Positions 20,245 through 25,145 of a DNA stretch of 25,145 bases are shown here, one piece after another. The stretch covers positions 1-25,145 of the forward strand of contig JBPOIX010000258.1 in NCBI GenBank assembly GCA_052034175.1. The letters run 5' to 3'. The position numbers and the translations under genes were made by a program. The notes under the pieces were generated by a model that did not search any database, had not been told where the DNA came from, and saw only the letters and a program-made list of their open reading frames with translations. Position 1 is the first letter of the stretch, and each line of letters begins with the position of its first letter. Source of the stretch: UBA668 sp052034175 (GTDB lineage Bacteria; Actinomycetota; Acidimicrobiia; Acidimicrobiales; Ilumatobacteraceae).

Positions 20245-21792
20245 TCAACGGAAGCAGACGCGATCGCGGCCGCCGCGCTTGGCTTGCTGCAGCGCCTCGG
20301 CCGCGTCGGCCAGGACGCGCTTGGTGTCGAACGGGCCGCTGCCGACCGCCACGCCCACGCTGGCGGTGAGCTTCACGCTGCTGGGCAAGCCGTGGAAGGT
20401 GCGGGCCGCGATCAGGTGCCGCACGCGCTCGAACACGGCGCGCGCGTCGCCGGGCGAGGTGTCCCGGAGCACCATCACGAACTCGTCGCCGCCGAGGCGC
20501 ACCACGGCGTCGTTGCGGCGGCAGACGCGCTCCAGCAGCCCGGCCACCTCCTGCAGCACCCCGTCACCCAGCAGGTAGCCGTGGTCGTCGTTGACCTGCT
20601 TGAAGCCGTCGAGGTCGATCACGGCCACACACACCGGGGTGGTGCCGTCGAGGGCCTCCGGGAGCAGGTTGTCCAGGTGGCGCCGGTTCGGCAGGCCCGT
20701 CAGCGGGTCGCTCGTGCTCAGGGCTTCGACGCGCAGGTGCTCCACGCCGAGGCGCACGTGCTCCCAGCGGGCGGCCCGCTCGTCGTGCAGGCGGCGCAGG
20801 GTGTCGCGGTGGTTGCGTTCCAGCGACATCCGCGCGTCCTCCACGCGGCCCAGCGACCACAGGATGTCGACCTCGACCTCCTGCAGGGGGCGCAGGTTGC
20901 CGGTGAGGTTGATCTCCGCGCCGAGGGCCAGCGTGTTCTGCACCAGGTCGAGCACGGCGGTGTCGTGCAGGGAACGCCAGGTGGCGATGGCCTCGCCCGC
21001 CATGGCGATCACCTGCTCCTCGATCATCCCGTGCTCGGTGGTGATCTGGCGCGCCACCCGGGCATCGGCGATCGCCGCGTGGTAGTGCCCGATCTCGGCG
21101 AGCATCATCGACCGGTGGGCCATCGCCGTGCCCATCGCCAGCACCTCGTGGGCACCGGCAGGGTCCAGCGCCGCGGTGGCGGCATACAGCCCGTCGTGGA
21201 GCAGCTTGTGCCGCTCGATGGGGTCGGGCTCGCGCTGGCTGGCGTAGTGGTAGGAGCTGGTCATGCTGGCGTAGGTGAACTGCCGGTCGTCGTCGTTGTC
21301 GGCGATGCGCAGGGCCCGATCGAACAACTCCAGCGCGGCTTCCATGAAGCCGCTGTGGGCGTAGGTCACGCCCATGTTGTGGATCACGTCGTAGTTCGCG
21401 GCCTCGTTCGGCAACCGGTCCAAGAGGTACATCGCCTCGCTCAGGGCATGCGCCGCCTCGGCCAGCCGGTTGCAGCGCACATGGTGGTCGACGATCACTC
21501 CGAGCGCGTCCGCGAGTTCCGAGAGGTACTGCTCGGCGCGGGCGCGCTGGGCCACCACCGTGGCCAACGCCGCGGCGTCCTCGCAACGCTCCACGGCGAG
21601 GAGGCAGCACGCCTGGCGGATCTGCAGGTGCAGCTGGCCCTGTTCGTCCGGCATCAGGTCGGCGGCGCGGGCGAACAACGCCGCGGCACGCTCGAAGTCG
21701 CCGATGCGGCGGGCGTCGATCGCCTGCTGCTCCAGTGCGGCGGCGCTGACCTCGTCGCCCGGATGGTCCGTAGCCCGGCGGGTGTCAGCCAT
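20245..21792 (-). CDS. Diguanylate cyclase with N-terminal TPR-like helical repeats
   Basis: A 515-residue cytoplasmic protein making c-di-GMP from two GTP. Residues about 15-345 are helical repeats of TPR type (for example ARRIGDFERAAALFARAADL and YAHSGFMEAALELFDRAL), a likely protein-interaction sensor. Residues about 355-515 are the GGDEF domain: STSDPLTGLPNRR, VIDLDGFKQVND, and an intact active-site GGDEF at 434-438. The inhibitory I-site R-x-x-D is present at 425-428, exactly five residues before it, so product feedback is expected. No EAL domain or membrane segment is seen. ATG 21792 has a G-rich Shine-Dalgarno-like stretch and is divergent from hemB with only 35 nt between. The window also encodes a c-di-GMP-binding RsiG homologue. 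Confidence 0.92.
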   Translation of the reverse strand: MADTRRATDHPGDEVSAAALEQQAIDARRIGDFERAAALFARAADLMPDEQGQLHLQIRQACCLLAVERCEDAAALATVVAQRARAEQYLSELADALGVIVDHHVRCNRLAEAAHALSEAMYLLDRLPNEAANYDVIHNMGVTYAHSGFMEAALELFDRALRIADNDDDRQFTYASMTSSYHYASQREPDPIERHKLLHDGLYAATAALDPAGAHEVLAMGTAMAHRSMMLAEIGHYHAAIADARVARQITTEHGMIEEQVIAMAGEAIATWRSLHDTAVLDLVQNTLALGAEINLTGNLRPLQEVEVDILWSLGRVEDARMSLERNHRDTLRRLHDERAARWEHVRLGVEHLRVEALSTSDPLTGLPNRRHLDNLLPEALDGTTPVCVAVIDLDGFKQVNDDHGYLLGDGVLQEVAGLLERVCRRNDAVVRLGGDEFVMVLRDTSPGDARAVFERVRHLIAARTFHGLPSSVKLTASVGVAVGSGPFDTKRVLADAAEALQQAKRGGRDRVCFR

Positions 21793-21809
21793 GGAAACCC
21801 CCGGCCTGC

Positions 21810-21819
21810 GGAATACGCT
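21810..21819. promoter_or_regulatory. Overlapping divergent -10 boxes of hemB and the diguanylate cyclase
   Basis: On the plus strand TACGCT (21814-21819) ends 8 nt before GTG 21828 of hemB. On the minus strand TATTCC (21815-21810) precedes the cyclase. They share two base pairs, so polymerase could not occupy both at once. The minus-strand box is the weaker call. Confidence 0.4.
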
Positions 21820-21827
21820 TCGACGTC

Positions 21828-22826
21828 GTGAGCTTCCCGATCTCGCGGCCTCGCCGGCTGCGCTCGTCGGCCGCATTGCGCGACCTCGTAGCCGAGACCC
21901 GGCTCGACGTACGCGACCTCGTGGCCCCACTGTTCGTCCGTGAGGGCATCGACGCCCCGCAGCCCATCGCCTCGCTGCCAGGGGTGGTGCAGCACACGCG
22001 GGCCAGCCTGCGCGAGGAAGTGCGCGCCCTTGCCGACCTCGGCGTGCGCAGCGTCATCCTGTTCGGGGTCCCGTCCATCAAGGATTCCATCGGCACGGAG
22101 GCGTACAACCCTGAGGGAATCGTGCAGATTGCCCTCCGCGATCTTGCCGAAGACGTGGGCGACCGGATGGTGCTGATGGCCGACCTGTGCGTCGACGAAT
22201 ACACCTCGCACGGCCACTGCGGCGTGCTGGACGGCCCGGCCGGCCACCCGGACACCACCGTGGACAACGACGCCACGCTGGAGGTCTATGGCCGCATCGC
22301 CGTGGCCCAGGCCGACGCCGGCGCCCATGTGGTGGCACCGAGCGGGATGATGGACGGCCAGGTGGCAGCCATCCGCGCCGCGCTCGACGGCAGCGGCCAT
22401 GGCGACGTGGCCATCATGGCCTACTCGGCGAAGTACGCCAGCGGCCTCTACGGCCCGTTCCGCGATGCGGTGGACTGTGCAATCGTGGGTGGCGGCGACC
22501 GCAAGGCCTACCAGCAGGACTGGCGCCGCGGCGAGCGTGAGGCGCTGCTGGAGGTGCGCGCCGACCTGGAGCAAGGCGCCGACATGGTGATGGTGAAGCC
22601 GGCGCTTGCCTACCTGGACATCATCCGTGCGGTAAAGGCCGCGGTGGACGTGCCGGTGGCCGCCTACCACGTCAGCGGCGAGTACTCGATGATCAAGGCC
22701 GCGGCGGCGAACGGCTGGATCGACCACGACGCCGTCGCCACGGAACACCTCACGGCCATCAAGCGCGCCGGCGCCGACGTGATCCTCACCTATCTCACCC
22801 GTTGGTTCGCGGAGGCACAGCAATGA
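21828..22826 (+). CDS. hemB: Delta-aminolevulinic acid dehydratase (porphobilinogen synthase)
   Basis: Condenses two 5-aminolevulinate molecules to porphobilinogen. The 332-residue TIM-barrel chain has both Schiff-base lysines, Lys202 in AYSAKYASGLYGPFRDA and Lys257 in MVMVKPALAYLD. The metal-binding stretch ADLCVDEYTSHGHCG has Cys121, Asp123 and Cys131: two of the three zinc cysteines are kept while the middle one is Asp, an intermediate between zinc and magnesium types. GTG 21828 follows TACGCT at leaderless spacing. Its stop overlaps the hemL start (ATGA). It is separated from hemACD by about 5.4 kb of unrelated genes. Confidence 0.96.
   Translation: MSFPISRPRRLRSSAALRDLVAETRLDVRDLVAPLFVREGIDAPQPIASLPGVVQHTRASLREEVRALADLGVRSVILFGVPSIKDSIGTEAYNPEGIVQIALRDLAEDVGDRMVLMADLCVDEYTSHGHCGVLDGPAGHPDTTVDNDATLEVYGRIAVAQADAGAHVVAPSGMMDGQVAAIRAALDGSGHGDVAIMAYSAKYASGLYGPFRDAVDCAIVGGGDRKAYQQDWRRGEREALLEVRADLEQGADMVMVKPALAYLDIIRAVKAAVDVPVAAYHVSGEYSMIKAAAANGWIDHDAVATEHLTAIKRAGADVILTYLTRWFAEAQQ
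22811..22815 (+). promoter_or_regulatory. Ribosome binding site GGAGG of hemL inside hemB
   Basis: Lies 7 nt before ATG 22823 and selects it over the upstream in-frame start at 22802. It indicates coupled translation with hemB. Confidence 0.7.
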
Positions 22827-24142
22827 CACACGCACCCGAGCTGCCCGCCGGCATCCCGGCCTCCAACGCCGAGCTCTTCGCCCGCTCGTGCGCGGTCATC
22901 CCCGGCGGCGTGAACTCCTCCATCCGCGCCTTCAAGGCCGTCGGCGGCACGCCGTACGTGGTGGCCCGCGCCGAGGGCCCGTACGTGTGGGACGTCGAGG
23001 GCACCCGCTACCTCGACCTCGTGCAGAGCTACGGGGCGATCATCCTCGGGCACGCCCACCCGGCAGTCACCGCGGCGCTGGTCGCCGCCGCCGCGAACGG
23101 CACGTCGTACGGCGCGCCCACCCCCGGCGAGGTGCTGCTGGCCGAGGCCATCGCGGCCCGCGTGCCGAGCTGCGAGCGCGTGCGCCTGATGAACTCCGGC
23201 ACGGAGGCCACGTCCACCGCCGTGCGCCTGGCACGCGGGTTCACGGGCCGCGACCGCCTGGTGATCTTCCACGGCAACTTCCACGGGGCCACCGATGCAC
23301 TGCTCGCTGCAGGCGGCAGTGGCGTGGCCACGCTCGGCCTGCCCGGCACGGCCGGCGTGCCCGCGGCCGCGGTGTCCGAGACGATGGTGGTGCCCTACAA
23401 CGTGGTGCCCACGCTGGACGACAGTGTTGCCGCCGTGTTCGTGGAGCCCGTGGCCGCCAACATGGGCGTCGTCGCCCCCGCGCCCGGCTTCCTCGAAGGC
23501 CTGCGTGCCGAGTGCGACCGGGTCGGTGCGCTGCTGGTGTTCGACGAGGTCATCACCGGCTTCCGCCTCGCCCCCGGCGGCGCGCAGCAGCTGTACGGCG
23601 TGCGGCCCGACCTCACCACGTTCGGCAAGGTCATCGGCGGCGGCCTGCCGATCGGCGCGGTGGGCGGCCGGCGGGAGATCATGGAGACGCTCTCCCCGTT
23701 GGGCAAGGTGTTCCACGCCGGCACGTTGGCCGGCAACCCGCTGGCCACCGCGGCCGGCCGGGCGGCCCTCGCCGAGCTCACCCCGGATGCCTACGTGCAG
23801 CTGCGTGGGCGCGCCGCACGCCTGGCCCGCGTGCTGCAGGCGGCGTGCGACGGTGCCGGGCTGCCGGCGTACTTCCCGGTGGTCGGCACCGTGGTCGGCA
23901 TGTTCTTCGGTTCGGCGCTCGGGCCGGGGGTGGCCCCCACGAACTTCGACGAGGCCAAGCGCACCGACGAGGCGCTCTACGCCCGCTTCTTCCACGCCAT
24001 GCTGGCCGAAGGCGTGGCGCTGGCGCCCGGAGCGTACGAGGCGCTGTTCGTGGGCCTCGGCCACACCGACGACGTGATCGACGCCATCGGTGCCGCGGCC
24101 ACTCGGGCCGCGCAGGCTGCGGTGGCCGCGCCGGCCGGCTGA
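22823..24142 (+). CDS. hemL: Glutamate-1-semialdehyde 2,1-aminomutase
   Basis: PLP-dependent class III aminotransferase-fold enzyme converting glutamate-1-semialdehyde to 5-aminolevulinate, the step between HemA and HemB. In the 439-residue chain the signature VIPGGVNSSIRAFKAVGG is at the N-terminus, then LMNSGTEATSTAVRLARG for phosphate binding, HGNFHGATDALL, the cofactor Asp241 in LLVFDEVITGFRLAPGG, and the PLP-binding Lys269 in TTFGKVIGGGLPIGAVGG. FHAGTLAGNPLATAAG follows. All catalytic residues are present. The gene overlaps hemB by 4 nt and has a GGAGG ribosome site. With hemA, hemC, hemD and hemB it gives the enzymes from glutamyl-tRNA to uroporphyrinogen III. Confidence 0.96.
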   Translation: MTHAPELPAGIPASNAELFARSCAVIPGGVNSSIRAFKAVGGTPYVVARAEGPYVWDVEGTRYLDLVQSYGAIILGHAHPAVTAALVAAAANGTSYGAPTPGEVLLAEAIAARVPSCERVRLMNSGTEATSTAVRLARGFTGRDRLVIFHGNFHGATDALLAAGGSGVATLGLPGTAGVPAAAVSETMVVPYNVVPTLDDSVAAVFVEPVAANMGVVAPAPGFLEGLRAECDRVGALLVFDEVITGFRLAPGGAQQLYGVRPDLTTFGKVIGGGLPIGAVGGRREIMETLSPLGKVFHAGTLAGNPLATAAGRAALAELTPDAYVQLRGRAARLARVLQAACDGAGLPAYFPVVGTVVGMFFGSALGPGVAPTNFDEAKRTDEALYARFFHAMLAEGVALAPGAYEALFVGLGHTDDVIDAIGAAATRAAQAAVAAPAG

Positions 24143-24144
24143 CC

Positions 24145-24150
24145 TACGCT
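24145..24150 (+). promoter_or_regulatory. -10 box TACGCT for the anchored unknown protein
   Basis: Ends 8 nt before GTG 24159, three bases after the hemL stop: leaderless pattern. Confidence 0.5.
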
Positions 24151-24158
24151 TCGCGCTC

Positions 24159-24872
24159 GTGCGCCAGTTCTTCTCCGTCCGCTTCTGGCTCACCCTTGCC
24201 GCGCTCGTGGCGCTGGCACTGCTGGTGTCCGCCATCGCAGCCAGCCAGCGCGACGACTCCGTCGACGACAGCGAGGTGGTCACCACTGCCGGCCACCGGC
24301 TGGACCTCGTGACCTGGGCCTACTCCGTCGTGCCCGGCGAAGGCTTCGCGATGGTGGACGGTCGCACCACCGCCGACCTGGCCGTGGTCATCGACGGGAC
24401 GCGCACGATGCGCATCGCCGCCGGCACCGAAGGGAAGATCGACTGCCCCGGCCTCACCGTTCCCGGCCGCTGCACCGTGGCCGCCGACCTGCTCGGCGAC
24501 GCAGTGCTGTGGTTCGCGATCATCGAAGGCCCGCCCGCACCGACCATCGTGCTACCCGCAGTCGAGGAGGTGTTGGACGACGGCTGGGTGCGCCTGGTGA
24601 ACGGCTGGGAGGTCCGCCACGCCGACATCGTCGACCGCGTGTGCGACGACGAGTCCGCGTCGCTGACGGACTTCGTTCGGACCTACGGCGCGACGGCCAC
24701 GGCGACGTTCAGCATCGAGACCCAGCAGGTGGTGAAGGTCACCTGCCCGAAGGTCACCGCCACGACCACCACGACCACCACCGTGGCCGACACCGGCCCT
24801 CTCACGTCGACGCCGTTGGACGGTGGCACGGTGCCCACCGACTCCAACCCCTCCGACGACGAAGCGGGCTGA
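24159..24872 (+). CDS. Membrane-anchored extracytoplasmic protein of unknown function
   Basis: A 237-residue protein. Residues about 9-29 form one hydrophobic helix after a short Arg-containing N-terminus, which would anchor it with the rest outside. The exported part has about 150 residues of mixed beta character (for example TADLAVVIDGTRTMRIAAGTE), with Cys pairs (DCPGLTVPGRC; VCDDE and TCPK) that could form disulfides. The C-terminal 40 residues are a Thr-rich, then acidic, low-complexity tail. No known domain is recognised. GTG 24159 is set by a TACGCT box 8 nt upstream; the longer frame lies inside hemL. The next gene starts 5 nt after its stop, so they may be co-transcribed. Confidence 0.65.
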   Translation: MRQFFSVRFWLTLAALVALALLVSAIAASQRDDSVDDSEVVTTAGHRLDLVTWAYSVVPGEGFAMVDGRTTADLAVVIDGTRTMRIAAGTEGKIDCPGLTVPGRCTVAADLLGDAVLWFAIIEGPPAPTIVLPAVEEVLDDGWVRLVNGWEVRHADIVDRVCDDESASLTDFVRTYGATATATFSIETQQVVKVTCPKVTATTTTTTTVADTGPLTSTPLDGGTVPTDSNPSDDEAG

Positions 24873-24877
24873 CGCCG

Positions 24878-25145
24878 ATGGCAGCACCGCAGCACGCATG
24901 GCCCCTGGTAGGTCGCGACACCGAGTTGGCCGCGATCGCCACCCTGGCCAACGGCGCGGCCGAGGGCGTGGGCGGCTGTGTGGTGGTGGCCGCGATGGCC
25001 GGCGCCGGCAAGACCCACCGGCTCGACGGAGTCGCGCAGCGGGCCACTGGCGTGGAGCTGCGCCGGGCCACCGCGCGCGGCGGCACCGTGGCCCCGTACT
25101 CGTTCGTCACCACCGCGTTCGGCCAGCCGGCGCACTGGGCTGCGC
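24878..25145 (+). CDS. AAA/STAND-type ATPase, possibly a LuxR-family regulator (N-terminal part only)
   Basis: Only 89 codons are visible before the right edge. The sequence LVGRDTELAAIATL at residues 10-23 is the classic opening of the AAA ATPase domain in large LuxR-type and STAND regulators. A Walker A motif follows at residues 39-46 (A-M-A-G-A-G-K-T), with Ala in the first Gly position, which the motif allows. The HTH domain expected at the far C-terminus of LuxR members lies outside the window, so other ATPases with this domain are possible. It starts 5 nt after the preceding gene. Confidence 0.65.
   Translation, partial: MAAPQHAWPLVGRDTELAAIATLANGAAEGVGGCVVVAAMAGAGKTHRLDGVAQRATGVELRRATARGGTVAPYSFVTTAFGQPAHWAA

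Noticed and set aside
1..25145. tRNA, rRNA, CRISPR arrays, insertion sequences or prophage
   Set aside because: No cloverleaf-like genes, spaced direct repeats, transposase motifs or terminal inverted repeats with target duplications were seen by eye. A tRNAscan or CRISPR search would settle this.

Overview
The window is high-GC DNA from an actinobacterium, most likely an Acidimicrobiia-type lineage; the class is inference, the phylum is better supported. Pointers are a mycothiol glycosyltransferase (MshA) followed by a YbjN protein, a rex-hemA-hemC-hemD run as in Streptomyces, an RsiG-type c-di-GMP-responsive anti-sigma protein, an F420-type luciferase-like oxidoreductase, and many GTG starts. 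The order mshA, YbjN, proC, hemACD, hemB broadly follows mycobacterial order, so much of the window is conserved actinobacterial backbone with accessory genes between.

Layout. 1-1282 (minus): a YgjP-type metallopeptidase cut by the left edge, and a histidine phosphatase. 1442-2575 (plus): a MoaD/ThiS-like sulfur carrier with a -GGCE tail, an RsiG homologue with two c-di-GMP motifs, and an XRE regulator whose 3' end overlaps a convergent NhaA antiporter (2520-3806, minus). 3873-5554: mshA and YbjN. 5706-7722: proC, a candidate structured RNA or attenuator, a SAM hydroxide adenosyltransferase-family protein lacking the usual catalytic His, and a 27-residue membrane peptide. 7740-8416: a VapBC-type toxin-antitoxin pair behind a 17-bp palindromic operator, followed by a gene-poor stretch. 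8710-11225: an LLM oxidoreductase and an acyl-CoA ligase. 11237-12660 (minus): a lipoprotein with an internal duplication and a membrane protein. 12832-16433: rex, hemA, hemC, hemD. 16480-21792: an interposed block of a secreted beta-propeller/Ig-like protein, a membrane-anchored Ig-like protein and a TPR-GGDEF diguanylate cyclase. 21828-24142: hemB and hemL. 24159-25145: an anchored unknown protein and the start of an AAA/LuxR-type ATPase.

How it fits together. The C5 route to uroporphyrinogen III is present from glutamyl-tRNA reduction onward (HemA, HemL, HemB, HemC, HemD), with the redox sensor Rex placed first and a Rex-operator-like site over its promoter. An intact diguanylate cyclase with an inhibitory I-site and an RsiG homologue suggest a c-di-GMP to sigma-factor circuit; the sigma partner is not in the window.

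The most striking cross-cutting signal is transcriptional. About fourteen genes have a TANNNT hexamer 6-9 nt before the start codon, as expected for leaderless mRNAs. In three same-strand junctions (four with one mismatch) the upstream gene's TAG stop codon is itself the first half of that -10 box. No tRNA, rRNA, CRISPR array, insertion sequence or prophage was seen.
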